Shown piece by piece: positions 21,766 through 33,487 of a stretch of 64,000 nt of DNA (positions within the stretch are counted from its first letter, which is position 1; each line of letters starts with the position of its first letter). The notes below the pieces were generated by a model. The model made no database searches, was not told the origin of the DNA, and was given only the letters and a program-made list of their open reading frames with translations. The position numbers and the translations under genes are program-made. Origin of the DNA: Schistosoma mansoni (lineage: Eukaryota; Platyhelminthes; Trematoda; Strigeidida; Schistosomatidae); assembly GCF_000237925.1 (NCBI RefSeq), contig NW_017386027.1:930001-994000 (forward strand), read 5' to 3'.

Positions 21766-22408
21766 TATTGTTTTTAAGTTCTGAGCAGTTGACTAAAAAG
21801 CAGGAAGTAATTGATTTCACCTTATTCTGCCACACTTGTTCTTGATTTAACAAAATTAACTTTTGTGTTAAGTATTTCGCAGATAGTTGTGTCATTAAAA
21901 TAAGTATTATTAGCTTCTGGATCATAACTGAGCCTCACGATATTATACACTACACTGTTAATTGCACAAGCCTAATGTCTCTTATTGCTACACAATAACA
22001 TTTAAATCATATTCACACCAACATACGCATTAAGAAGGAAAGGAGGATCATCCTGTATAGGAAAGCTTTTGTTGTTTCCAGGAAAACAAAAACAAAGTGC
22101 GAATATTCTGTATGCATAGCTTATACATGACTCAGTGTGTTAAAAGTTTGAAGAACCAATTAACGAATAGCCTAGGGTTATACGTATTTTCAAGTCACCA
22201 TGTAATTTTGGTATGGAGTGTACAAACTTAAAGAAACATAAGAATTGATATTTTATGGCAATCTTAGCAGATTGTACGGTGATCTTAATAAGTGTTATCA
22301 GTACTAGGAAAAATGCTACACATTTTGATGATACATTGGCTATATCATCAAGTATTAGAATATTATATATATAAACGTTTTCATAACTGGATACATCAAT
22401 ATAGTTAC

Positions 22409-22551
22409 CTGTCTTAAATTTTTTCCATCGGATATTGGTGCAATCGGAAGATTCCATCCACTAGATACATTTTTCGGGGATTGGACCAATAAGTACAAAG
22501 GTTTATCTAATACACGCCAAGCGGACTTTAAATTTTCAGATTTATCATTTT
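22409..22551 (-). CDS. MRPL46: mitochondrial ribosomal protein L46, exon 2
   Basis: On the - strand after ATCTCTTTTAG, the frame (first two bases complete the codon split from exon 1) reads NDKSENLKSAWRVLDKPLYL, LVQSPKN, SSGWNLPIAPISDGKNLRQ, ending at CAG|GTAACT. It matches the MRPL46 segment LDRNLVLLV......WILPQ....GETLR, the first strands of the Nudix-like fold. Confidence 0.85.
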
Positions 22552-22559
22552 CTAAAAGA

Positions 22560-22920
22560 GATCAAGTGAAAAAATGATCTGTGATAGAAAGAATTACTAG
22601 AAGGAAGCATGAAATCATTTTTATTGAACGTCAGTGAGAATAGTTATAACTCTCACAACTACACTGGACTACAGATACTCGCTCATAAGATGAAACCATT
22701 TAAAATCACTTCCACGTAGTAATATTATATTCAGAAATAGTCAAAAACGATTATTTCGAATTGTAACGCTGTTTAACTCCAAAGGAACAACTTAACTATT
22801 TTTAACATCATAAAATTTAGCTACTATTAAATCGTTTAACTAGAAAATGAAATGAAATCACAGTACTACCGTTACTAATCCCTGTTTTGAGACATGTGAT
22901 AAGATTCCAAGCCATTCGAT
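22560..22920. other. MRPL46 intron 1, nothing recognised
   Basis: AT-rich sequence with no repeat or coding signal that I can name. Confidence 0.4.
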
Positions 22921-22924
22921 TGCA

Positions 22925-23445
22925 TGGCATTTATTTATTTATTTAAACACATAAATATTGGTACAAAGAGGCACCAGATACATGTGCGCCACACAAATCT
23001 CATTTGATTTGTGTGAGGGCTGTGATACTGCCCAAACAGAAGCAGGTGGTTTTCTTAGGGAGCCACACCCGGAGTCTTTGACCTAAAGATTTGATCTACA
23101 AGGCCGTGGAGCGTGGTGAGGAGATGCAGTCCCATGGTAGCCGGTGACCAACAATTGATTCATACGCCATTTGTACCCTCAGGATACAGGAGCCCATGTG
23201 CACCATTGGTTTGTAATCAGGGTTTTCCAACTCCCTCCGTGTCCACCAACCCAGTTAAAGCGTCTGGCATCCGCTTTTCGTCCTCTTAATTTGGTGAACA
23301 ACACCCCTGCCACTGTGAGAAGGCAGTGAGTAGGACTTCCCTGGCAGAGGCTATATACGCGTGGCCATATGAGAGCATTTGGAGAGGGAGAACAAATTCT
23401 CCCCACTCTCGGCCGTACCAGGGCATTTGGGGGCAATGGCATTTA
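22925..23445 (-). repeat. SINE-like family C, near full-length, - strand
   Basis: It begins on the + strand with ATTTATTTATTTAAACACAT (the reversed A-rich tail) and ends near GTACCAGGGCATTTGGGGGC. All diagnostic blocks of the 9050-9575 copy are present in reverse complement. Confidence 0.65.
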
Positions 23446-24483
23446 AGACCCTATTGAAGAAGTTGGGACGCACTGGCGAACATGGCCTTAATACAACTAC
23501 TCTTCCTTTTGAAGGAAGAAGAGGTGCTGTCTGTTCATCATCCCTTAGTAATTGAGCCGCTTCCAACAGTTTAAAAAAAATCAATTTAAACCCATCAAGG
23601 ATAAGATTTATAAAATTGGTTCTTTAAGCACATTTTTATTGAAATCAATTTTAGTTTACCTTCACAGGGATTAAAAGTTGTCACATACTTTACGAATACT
23701 TAGCTGAAGGTGATCAGTTTGATGATTTATTTAAACATGATAGTCTAAACGTTGTTAATAGTATATGCATCAATTGTAGATAACGTGTAGGTTCTAATAT
23801 TTTACATAAACTATTGCTTTCATTTGACTGCAAGTGATAGTAAGATGAAGCTTATGCACATTCAAACATATTTTTCCTAACATAGAAGTCTATAAGCTGA
23901 AATCTGCCCCAAGAAAACAGTTAAAACTGATTATTTGAAACGTTTTGAACCCAAGCCTCGAAGTTTCCATACACCTTTGATTTCTCTTCTACGAATAAAC
24001 GTTTTTACTACTACTGATGCTGTTACTAATCCTACTATTTTGTAATTATCTCGACAACTTCATCTCGGTGTGCTATGGTGTCCTAACTTGGCAAAATTGG
24101 AAGAATTATTCTTTTTACCTGTTCATAATTATTGGCGAACATTTTCAGAGGAACAAATGCGCCTGATACAGGCTAACATCCCTTTTGGATGTCAATCGAG
24201 TGCATATGAGTCGGAATGTTTTTGATTGTCAAAAAAAAAATCAGTTCTACGAGTACAAGTTGTTTAAGAAATATTCAGTATGAGTAAGCTTGCTTTAAGT
24301 GATTTATGATTCGTTGTAAAAACAGAAATATTCTAATGTTAATAAATAAATTACATGGTATGGACGGATCTAGAACTGAAAGTTAAATAAGATCACTCTT
24401 TTATCAACAAACCTCAAAAGCAAGGGATCATCTTCAGTGTAAACGATTGAGTCAGAAATAAATTATTCTGACAAAAAACATAC
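23446..24483. other. MRPL46 intron 1, remainder
   Basis: Unassigned AT-rich sequence. The 23351-23584 open frame runs into the family C repeat and is not a gene. Confidence 0.4.
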
Positions 24484-24805
24484 CTGTCAATCGTTCTGCT
24501 GGCTTATATTGCTCAGCCTCTAACTCCCACATTATCTCCGCTTCACGAGCAGTTATGAGTGATTCTTCTGCACTTTTACCAACTCCTTTTGAAAGGGCAC
24601 TAGCAATTCTTTTAGTTTCAGTTTCATGTCTTAATTCATGTGCCGACAAGTGACTTCTTTCAAATTCGACTTTTCCAAGTAAATCGGCCACTTGTTTTTC
24701 AAGTGGTTTCAATTCTGGTGCAATAACTGCGGGTCGACGTATACACAACCCACTGAAGATATTCCAATTTTTGATATCTTTCAATACAACCAGAGAACGA
24801 GACAT
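24484..24805 (-). CDS. MRPL46: mitochondrial ribosomal protein L46, exon 1 with start codon
   Basis: MRPL46 is a protein of the large subunit of the mitochondrial ribosome, made in the cytosol and imported. The exon starts at ATG 24803-24805 (MSRSLVVLKDIKNW) and the first 25 residues carry R3, K9, K12, R23 and R24 but no acidic residue except D10, fitting a targeting peptide. The family core follows: LKPLEKQVADLLGKVEFERS then LSAHELRHETE, and AREAEIMWELEAEQYKPAER, matching PL...M..LL..IE.ERS..SDHELR and AQDLEDMWE. The exon ends after one base of a codon at GTATGT. The four exons give 251 residues, against about 280 in human. An upstream in-frame TTG (24811) is not needed as a start. Transcription converges on METTL15. 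Confidence 0.87.
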
Positions 24806-25635
24806 TACCAACTTACTATGAGAACAGGAAAAGAAACATTATTTACTGAATGGTGATTAAAGAGTAAAAAAATGAGTTGATATGCATGCTCCTAACGGGG
24901 TCCTTACTTTGAGATGACATATACCATGGTCCTATACATGTATCGACACACATGACGAACAATACATGGAAGTTATATTACTAAGTTCCCGAAATCAATA
25001 TTATATACGTATGCTTAAAAGAAAGTAGAGCGGTATCACACCAGATGTGTTACTGCTGCACGTCACTACCATATGGTTAGTGACATATCTGTTACAACTA
25101 GGGACTGTGAAATACTGACAAAATCTTGTAACTCCCCTACGTGTTTTATTAGTTTACACTTGTAATATACAAACCTTTGAGATGAGGATAAAAAATAAAA
25201 TGGCTTGGCCTAAACGTAGTGTAGTTTGATTAATATATGACAATTAAATCCATTACGTCCACAGAAATGCAGTTATAAAACCAAAATTCAGCGGGGTACA
25301 TTTGTGATCAAACAAAAACCAAGTAGCTAAATGAACGTAGCCACCATGACGAAGAGCCACAAAAGATGACACCAAAAAGCTGAAACTCAGGTACATAAAT
25401 AAGTCGTAGTGGATGAAAGTATGATTATGTTTACAAGCTTGTTAATTTCTTTATATAGACTCTGAGTTAGTGGTTGCGTAAGCAATAAAAATTCATGAAC
25501 CTTAAGAGAACGCATAATATTTCCATTTTTCCAGATCATAACACTTTATCCAAAAGTGATACCTTTTCTTGGCCAGAGAAGTAAATACTCAGCTATATGA
25601 CCTCGACTGTCAAAAACGTACAGTGACCCTCAGAC
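24806..25635. other. MRPL46 upstream flank, no gene recognised
   Basis: This should include the MRPL46 promoter and 5' UTR. I see no clear TATA box or spliced-leader acceptor that I could defend. Confidence 0.4.
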
Positions 25636-25639
25636 GCAC

Positions 25640-27000
25640 TTTCGCGCTTTTAATATACAATCTATTGGTAATGCGCAAGAAGACGGAATCGAAAGAACAA
25701 AAGGAGAAACAGAGCTGATAATAGGAGTTGATTTTGGTGGTGATAACCGTGGTAATTTATGAGACATGCCTCAGATGCGGATGGTTCAAGAGGGAGATAG
25801 TGACCCATGGGTGATTATTTGTTTGTCGAATCTCCTCTTAAATGTAGTCACTAGTTGGTCTGTGGTCACTTTGAATGAGAGAGAATTTGAGATAGAGGCG
25901 ACTGCTAATGAAAAACGTCAGAGCTTGCCTGGATGTTTGCCCTTTGATATGCAATTTCAGAGGGGTTGCCTTGAGGAGCGTGGTGATGTTCTGGTAATAT
26001 CCCAAAGAGGGTTTTCCATCTCTATCCCGTCTCATGGCGCCAACCACATGTCCAGTCGGTCTTGAACTTCTACCGATTGTGACCAGTCGCTTATGGGACA
26101 GACTTGTAGGGGTCGTCTTGCTTACTGAGATTTTGGGGTGAAGTGTTGAAATCTGCAAGTAGTAATGAATACAATCCCAGTCATTGCATCACCTATTTTA
26201 TTTCATCTTATTGGGTGCTAGAACATTTGGATGTCCGGTATATTCCTCCGATCGAGTACTTCATTCCATACACATTTAAGCAACACCAGCATGCGTCTGC
26301 CGGCTTGGTTAGTTCGCTACTTTGTGGTGCTTCGGCTTTGAAGTGATTGTTAATGTATGTTGTCACTTCGCCTCTTGTTTTGTGTATCCTACAGTATCTA
26401 AAAAGTGTCATGCCTTGCAAGCTCGCTTTTCCACTCATGACGTCAAGGGAGAACCATGTTTCCACTGGGGCCATGATCTTTAGACCTATTAGAAACTTCA
26501 CCTTTCCGACTTCTCCCGTTTTACTCCTTATTCCCCTTACGTTGTTATAGAGGCACTTGACGGCTTGCATAATCACCTGGCACTCTTCTACAGTAACACT
26601 TGTCTTATAGTTTTTTGGCAGATTGTTGTTTAAGGAGGGTTGTCGAATTCCGTGACAACCGGCTTCAGTAGGTCTTTTGCTTGTATGGCGTGTCCTACTA
26701 GCGAGACAGTGGTTCTTGTGTTCTGTACCGTGGATTACTGATCAGGATCAATGGACACCAAGGTGTATTCTCTGATGTTACCTCACCGATTTAACTTGGA
26801 TTTCACAGCATCTGGTGTGATTAGAGAGGTCTTTTTCCAGGCTATACCAAGCCCAAAGAGCCCTGGTTAAATCCTCTCGGTTTCTGAAGTTTACAACCAT
26901 CAGACTCAGAGACATAATGGTCGTGAGGTCTGACAGATGACATAGTCTGGACACACTAATCATCATAGTAGTGTAAGGGCCTATGCTAGATGATGACCGA
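25640..27000 (-). mobile_element. decayed LINE with endonuclease-like frame (CR1/Jockey-like)
   Basis: On the - strand the frame at 26576-26208 reads KCLYNNVRGIRSKTGEVGKV, KIMAPVETWFSLDVMSG and CCLNVYGMKYSIGGIYRTSK, resembling the start of an APE-type endonuclease (NVRG.R.K...L......D.I..TETWL, then GGIYR.P). A further frame at 26158-25838 and a short one at 26966-26778 lie on the same strand but do not join in one frame. The V-E-T-W at the first catalytic position keeps the glutamate. The family name is uncertain. Confidence 0.5.
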
Positions 27001-28080
27001 CGTCACTATTACATATAGTGTTCGTGAGCTTCATCCCGACTACCGTCTACTGGCTGGGGCAGTCTGTAAGCCACCATGCTGGTTGGTTCTTGAGTGTTGG
27101 ATGATCTTCGAGCGACAGCTCTTGTCGCCTATGGCTTTTGTCCAACTCGGATTTGAGGGGACCGCTTAACTGATGGTTTCTGGGGTGGTGGTAAAACCTA
27201 TTTTGTAGCCTGTGTTGATCCTAAAGTTACCTTCTATAGGGGGTTTACATTTCTATATATTAGGACCCTAATACGGACTACATAGGATGGCTGAAGTTGT
27301 ACGCCCCCCAGCATCCTATGATATTTGTACTACTGTTTTTTGTCAAAGATTCCAGTACTTTCTAATAAGCTACCGATGAACAATGGAATGGTAAATGAAA
27401 TCAATGAGGTTCGTCTAACGTCTTTATCACTCATTTCTACTGTTTTGAAAGGTATTCTTTTTCCGATTCCCTTCTCAATTCTCACACGCTTCTACTGACT
27501 GTAAAAAGTTACTGAGTGATTAGCAACATTTGGTAATTCTGTTTATATATAGGCTTAGGGTGTGGTTCCCTCAGTCGTGTTTTTGGTCGAGTCTGTATTT
27601 GATAACTTGGATATACTGGTGGGAATTGATACGGTTGCTCCCCATTGGGTCTTATGCCGCCTTTTTACTAATTCTGGTGGTATATTTTTCTACACTATGA
27701 GCAAACATACTAGGGCCACGGACAGCTATGAATCAATATAAATCTGTAGTTCCGTCTAGGTACTTTACTATCACAGCGACAGTAAACCCAACCACTGCAG
27801 AAAATTACATTGATATGCTGAGTCTCTGGCTTTAACTAGCGGCAAGCATGTGACACAATGAAGTGGACATTTCGTGTTATTAGCGAGAGCTCAACGAAGT
27901 TACATCAGATTGCAGAGTACTGTTGTTGAACTGTAGGTAGTAGACAGAGTATCCGTTAATTTACTTGTTTCCAGATATAACTGCTCTGGTAAAAAATCCC
28001 AAATGTAGGATAAAGATGAAATTTACGAATACAAAATAATCTAAAGCAATAAGACTTTTTTACAAGTTTCGATAGTATTT
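27001..28080. other. unassigned sequence between LINE remnants
   Basis: No open frame with recognisable motifs and no tandem structure. It is probably more decayed retroelement. Confidence 0.35.
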
Positions 28081-28084
28081 TGAT

Positions 28085-28570
28085 AATCTGTACACGACTG
28101 ATCCTGATGGAATACGGCTCGTTAATCTTGAAGTTGGGCGTCTACTGAGTATTCCATTCGGTCCAGTATTATTCTTTGAAAACCTTTCGTGGTACTGATA
28201 GTGGTGTGATGATTCTGCAGTATTTATACTTGATGGAATCCCCTTTCTATAGTATATTGTTGAGGTCAGCGGAAGATGTGAGAATCAGGAGAGGAGCTAG
28301 CATAACTTCGGATCACAACCTCGTGGTTGCCAACGTGAAACTGAAGCTCAAGAAGTAAAGAAAAACTGAACAAAAAGCACCAAAATCGTTCATCATAAAA
28401 CTGAAAAACCCATCGAATAACAGATAAATAATAACAAAAGGTTTCAAGACATACAGGATCTACTGAGAGAAGAAGAAACTACCATGGAGAACAAATAGAA
28501 AAGGGTCAATGAAGACTTAATTAAAACTGTATGCAAAACGTGGAGATGACGAGCATAAGTTCGGGAAAGC
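28085..28570 (+). mobile_element. RTE-like endonuclease/linker fragment truncated by the array
   Basis: The + frame near 28262-28356 reads RSAEDVRIRRGASITSDHNL then VVANVKLKLKK. The (S)DH motif is the last catalytic block of APE endonucleases, followed by the basic linker typical of SR2/RTE elements. Downstream to about 28540 the text still echoes the linker (a QDLLREEETTME-like stretch in broken frame). The match ends where the tandem array starts, so the array edge interrupts the element. Confidence 0.55.
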
Positions 28571-29009
28571 AGGCGAATAGTGTTTAGTAGAAGAGAGTGT
28601 GAACAAGTGGAGGTACGAGTCAGTGTACGGAGTGATTGTGGAAAGAGACATGTAGGTAGAAGGATGGGCGGATCAGTCGTAGACGACACCAGGAGGATGT
28701 GGCTGTTGAGATTAGGATGGATAGGTGAGTGGATGTCATGGGAGTGATTGGTTTAGAATGTGTGTGAGGAACGATGTAGTGTATCGACACGAGTATTGTG
28801 GTGTGTGTGTGTGTGTGCGAGAAGTTGGGAGAATGACTGATTGATTGATTGTTTGTTGGGTCGGTTGTTTTGTTTGTTTGTTGGTTGGTTGACTGATTGA
28901 GAGATGGAATAAAGGAATGAGTGAATGACTGTCGTGTGTGAGTGAGTGAGTTATTGTTAGTGATTGTTGCTAGTGGTTTGTGGTGATATGTGTGTGGTCG
29001 GCGAAATCG

Positions 29010-29081
29010 AGCAGAGTGGCGCAGTGGAAGCGTGCTGGGCCCATAACCCAGAGGTCTGTGGATCGAAACCACGCTCTGCTA
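29010..29081 (+). tRNA. initiator tRNA-Met (CAT), array copy 1
   Basis: The 72-base cloverleaf folds with a perfect 7-bp acceptor stem AGCAGAG/CTCTGCT starting with A1:T72, and discriminator A. The anticodon stem is CTGGG/CCCAG (three G:C pairs next to the loop) with loop CCCATAA, and the T loop is ATCGAAA, giving A54 and A60 in place of T54 and a pyrimidine. These are the marks of eukaryotic cytosolic initiator tRNA, which brings the first methionine to the 40S subunit with eIF2. The Pol III A box TGGCGCAGTGG and B box GGATCGAAACC are internal, and TTTT (29087-29090) is the terminator. T49 makes a T:G wobble at the base of the T stem. No intron and no encoded CCA. Confidence 0.97.
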
Positions 29082-29643
29082 ACGGATTTTGACAGCCATC
29101 CCTTCACACTGTCCACTCTGCCGACACAAATACACACCACTGCTCACGATCACACAACCAATCATCTCTCACCACGCTCAACATCCGCCTCAACCACTGC
29201 AACTTGACGACTGTGTTATCTGTCGACCGGTCGGTCAGGTACACACTGTGTACGCATCATCCACGTCACCAGTCCGCACCAACTTGTCACACTGTTTTCA
29301 CATGGACACTGTGTCCGCTGTTCACTTCACATTTGTCTCGATCCACACTGACAATCAGACTGATGTGTGCATATCGACCTCTTGCTCACAGGTGGATGTG
29401 TGCAGCATCGTCGCACACGTGCATTGCTGCTCATCAGTCGTTATCGACTCCGTCTCTAAGACACATCTTTCACAAGATTCCACCACACCAACAGTATTTG
29501 TATTTGTAGTGGTATTGTTGTTGCATTGGTTGTCTTCACGAGGAGTATCAATGAATGTGAGAACAGTGTCCGTATTCACTGAGAAGTGATCAATCCGACT
29601 ACTACAATACTCCTATCAACATGGATGACTCACATGGACTGTA

Positions 29644-29680
29644 TGATCAGACGACAATTGTTAATTTTTGTGTCTGATCA
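29644..29680. repeat. inverted repeat in the spacer (one per unit)
   Basis: TGATCAGAC (29644-29652) and GTCTGATCA (29672-29680) are perfect 9-base complements around an AT-rich 19-base loop (ACAATTGTTAATTTTT within it). It lies about 634 bases after the tRNA start in unit 1 and recurs at the matching place in the other full units. It sits close to the point where the strand composition flips from C-rich to G-rich. Confidence 0.8.
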
Positions 29681-30477
29681 GAGATTGAATGAGGCGAGGA
29701 TAGACAGTGTGTCACGCAAGCATTTGTGTGGTGTGTGTGCGCGTGTATGTGAGCGAGAGAGAAGGTGAGAGTGAGTGAGTGAGTGAGTGAGTGAGTGCGA
29801 TTGGTGTTGATGACGCTCGAGGGAATGAATGAGGCAGTCTGACCGGGTGGGATGATAGAGATGACATAGGTGGAGTGTCGGGAAGCCAAGGAGCTGAGAA
29901 CGAGAATGTGGGGGAATGCGTCTGTCAGATTGCATGCGACGGACAGGTACATTGATGGAATGCAGTCCACGAGAACACAGTGAACAGAAGAGGTGTTGAG
30001 AGAGATGAGCAGGAGCGATGTGGAGTGTTGAGCAACGAAGGTGAATAGTGTTTAGTAGAAGAGAGTGTGAACAAGTGGAGGTACGAGTCAGTGTACGGAG
30101 TGATTGTGGAAAGAGACATGTAGGTAGAAGGATGGGCGGATCAGTCGTAGACGACACCAGGAGGATGTGGCTGTTGAGATTAGGATGGATAGGCGAGTGG
30201 ATGTCATGGGAGTGATTGGTTTAGAATGTGTGTGAGGAACGATGTAGTGTATCGACACGAGTATTGTGGTGTGTGTGTGTGTGTGCGAGAAGTTGGGAGA
30301 ATGACTGATTGATTGATTGTTTGTTGGGTCGGTTGTTTTGTTTGTTTGTTGGTTGGTTGACTGATTGAGAGATGGAATAAAGGAATGAGTGAATGACTGT
30401 CGTGTGTGAGTGAGTGAGTTATTGTTAGTGATTGTTGCTAGTGGTTTGTGGTGATATGTGTGTGGTCGGCGAAATCG

Positions 30478-30549
30478 AGCAGAGTGGCGCAGTGGAAGCG
30501 TGCTGAGCCCATAACCCAGAGGTCTGTGGATCGAAACCACGCTCTGCTA
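30478..30549 (+). tRNA. initiator tRNA-Met, array copy 2, G30A variant
   Basis: Same fold, but base 30506 is A, so the anticodon stem is CTGAG/CCCAG with an A30:C40 mismatch inside the triple G:C signature. T49 type. The TTTT terminator is intact. Confidence 0.93.
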
Positions 30550-31949
30550 ACGGATTTTGACAGCCATCCCTTCACACTGTCCACTCTGCCGACACAAATA
30601 CACACCACTGCTCACGATCACACAACCAATCATCTCTCACCACGCTCAACATCCGCCTCAACCACTGCAACTTGACGACTGTGTTATCTGTCGACCGGTC
30701 GGTCAGGTACACACTGTGTACGCATCATCCACGTCACCAGTCCGCACCAACTTGTCACACTGTTTTCACATGGACACTGTGTCCGCTGTTCACTTCACAT
30801 TTGTCTCGATCCACACTGACAATCAGACTGATGTGTGCATATCGACCTCTTGCTCACAGGTGGATGTGTGCAGCATCGTCGCACACGTGCATTGCTGCTC
30901 ATCAGTCGTTATCGACTCCGTCTCTAAGACACATCTTTCACAAGATTCCACCACACCAACAGTATTTGTATTTGTAGTGGTATTGTTGTTGCATTGGTTG
31001 TCTTCACGAGGAGTATCAATGAATGTGAGAACAGTGTCCGTATTCACTGAGAAGTGATCAATCCGACTACTACAATACTCCTATCAACATGGATGACTCA
31101 CATGGACTGTATGATCAGACGACAATTGTTAATTTTTGTGTCTGATCAGAGATTGAATGAGGCGAGGATAGACAGTGTGTCACGCAAGCATTTGTGTGGT
31201 GTGTGTGCGCGTGTATGTGAGCGAGAGAGAAGGTGAGAGTGAGTGAGTGAGTGAGTGAGTGCGATTGGTGTTGATGACGCTCGAGGGAATGAATGAGGCA
31301 GTCTGACCGGGTGGGATGATAGAGATGACATAGGTGGAGTGTCGGGAAGCCAAGGAGCTGAGAACGAGAATGTGGGGGAATGCGTCTGTCAGATTGCATG
31401 CGACGGACAGGTACATTGATGGAATGCAGTCCACGAGAACACAGTGAACAGAAGAGGTGTTGAGAGAGATGAGCAGGAGCGATGTGGAGTGTTGAGCAAC
31501 GAAGGTGAATAGTGTTTAGTAGAAGAGAGTGTGAACAAGTGGAGGTACGAGTCAGTGTACGGAGTGATTGTGGAAAGAGACATGTAGGTAGAAGGATGGG
31601 CGGATCAGTCGTAGACGACACCAAGAGGATGTGGCTGTTGAGATTAGGATGGATAGGCGAGTGGATGTCATGGGAGTGATTGGTTTAGAATGTGTGTGAG
31701 GAACGATGTAGTGTATCGACACGAGTATTGTGGTGTGTGTGTGTGCGTGTGTGTGTGCGAGAAGTTGGGAGAATGACTGATTGATTGATTGTTTGTTGGG
31801 TTGGTTGTTTTGTTTGTTTGTTGGTTGGTTGACTGATTGAGAGATGGAATAAAGGAATGAGTGAATGACTGTCGTGTGTGAGTGAGTGAGTTATTGTTAG
31901 TGATTGTTGCTAGTGGTTTGTGGTGATATGTGTGTGGTCGGCGAAATCG

Positions 31950-32021
31950 AGCAGAGTGGCGCAGTGGAAGCGTGCTGGGCCCATAACCCAGAGGTCCGTG
32001 GATCGAAACCACGCTCTGCTA
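31950..32021 (+). tRNA. initiator tRNA-Met, array copy 3
   Basis: Consensus copy of the C49 type (CGTGG/CCACG T stem fully paired). TTTT terminator present. Confidence 0.97.
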
Positions 32022-33415
32022 ACGGATTTTGACAGCCATCCCTTCACACTGTCCACTCTGCCGACACAAATACACACCACTGCTCACGATCACACAACCA
32101 ATCATCTCTCACCACGCTCAACATCCGCCTCAACCACTGCAACTTGACGACTGTGTTATCTGTCGACCGGTCGGTCAGGTACACACTGTGTACGCATCAT
32201 CCACGTCACCAGTCCGCACCAACTTGTCACACTGTTTTCACATGGACACTGTGTCCGCTGTTCACTTCACATTTGTCTCGATCCACACTGACAATCAGAC
32301 TGATGTGTGCATATCGACCTCTTGCTCACAGGTGGATGTGTGCAGCATCGTCGCACACGTGCATTGCTGCTCATCAGTCGTTATCGACTCCGTCTCTAAG
32401 ACACATCTTTCACAAGATTCCACCACACCAACAGTATTTGTATTTGTAGTGGTATTGTTGTTGCATTGGTTGTCTTCACGAGGAGTATCAATGAATGTGA
32501 GAACAGTGTCCGTATTCACTGAGAAGTGATCAATCCGACTACTACAATACTCCTATCAACATGGATGACTCACATGGACTGTATGATCAGACGACAATTG
32601 TTAATTTTTGTGTCTGATCAGAGATTGAATGAGGCGAGGATAGACAGTGTGTCACGCAAGCATTTGTGTGGTGTGTGTGCGCGTGTATGTGAGCGAGAGA
32701 GAAGGTGAGAGTGAGTGAGTGAGTGAGTGAGTGCGATTGGTGTTGATGACGCTCGAGGGAATGAATGAGGCAGTCTGACCGGGTGGGATGATAGAGATGA
32801 CATAGGTGGAGTGTCGGGAAGCCAAGGAGCTGAGAACGAGAATGTGGGGGAATGCGTCTGTCAGATTGCATGCGACGGACAGGTACATTGATGGAATGCA
32901 GTCCACGAGAACACAGTGAACAGAAGAGGTGTTGAGAGAGATGAGCAGGAGCGATGTGGAGTGTTGAGCAACGAAGGTGAATAGTGTTTAGTAGAAGAGA
33001 GTGTGAACAAGTGGAGGTACGAGTCAGTGTACGGAGTGATTGTGGAAAGAGACATGTAGGTAGAAGGATGGGCGGATCAGTCGTAGACGACACCAGGAGG
33101 ATGTGGCTGTTGAGATTAGGATGGATAGGCGAGTGGATGTCATGGGAGTGATTGGTTTAGAATGTGTGTGAGGAACGATGTAGTGTATCGACACGAGTAT
33201 TGTGGTGTGTGTGTGTGTGTGTGCGAGAAGTTGGGAGAATGACTGATTGATTGATTGTTTGTTGGGTTGGTTGTTTTGTTTGTTTGTTGGTTGGTTGACT
33301 GATTGAGAGATGGAATAAAGGAATGAGTGAATGACTGTCGTGTGTGAGTGAGTGAGTTATTGTTAGTGATTGTTGCTAGTGGTTTGTGGTGATATGTGTG
33401 TGATCGGCGAAATCG

Positions 33416-33487
33416 AGCAGAGTGGCGCAGTGGAAGCGTGCTGGGCCCATAACCCAGAGGTCCGTGGATCGAAACCACGCTCTGCTA
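33416..33487 (+). tRNA. initiator tRNA-Met, array copy 4
   Basis: Consensus C49 copy. The 5' flank has TGTGATCGGCG where most units have TGTGGTCGGCG. Confidence 0.97.

Noticed and set aside
26778-26966. Possible small gene on the - strand
   Set aside because: It reads as part of the decayed LINE region, without an independent start, domain or splice signal.
29089-29589. 166-codon open frame on the + strand, present in nearly every array unit
   Set aside because: It recurs because the units are copies. It starts inside the tRNA terminator region, has low-complexity His/Thr/Ser/Cys-rich content, overlaps other open frames on both strands, and is broken by a one-base deletion in unit 18 (near 54353). 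The C-rich strand is simply poor in stop codons.
29647-30157. 107- to 173-codon open frames on the - strand of each unit (THSLTHSL-type repeats)
   Set aside because: These are translations of (GTGA)n and G-rich sequence. Their length changes with the microsatellite, and no domain or signal is present.
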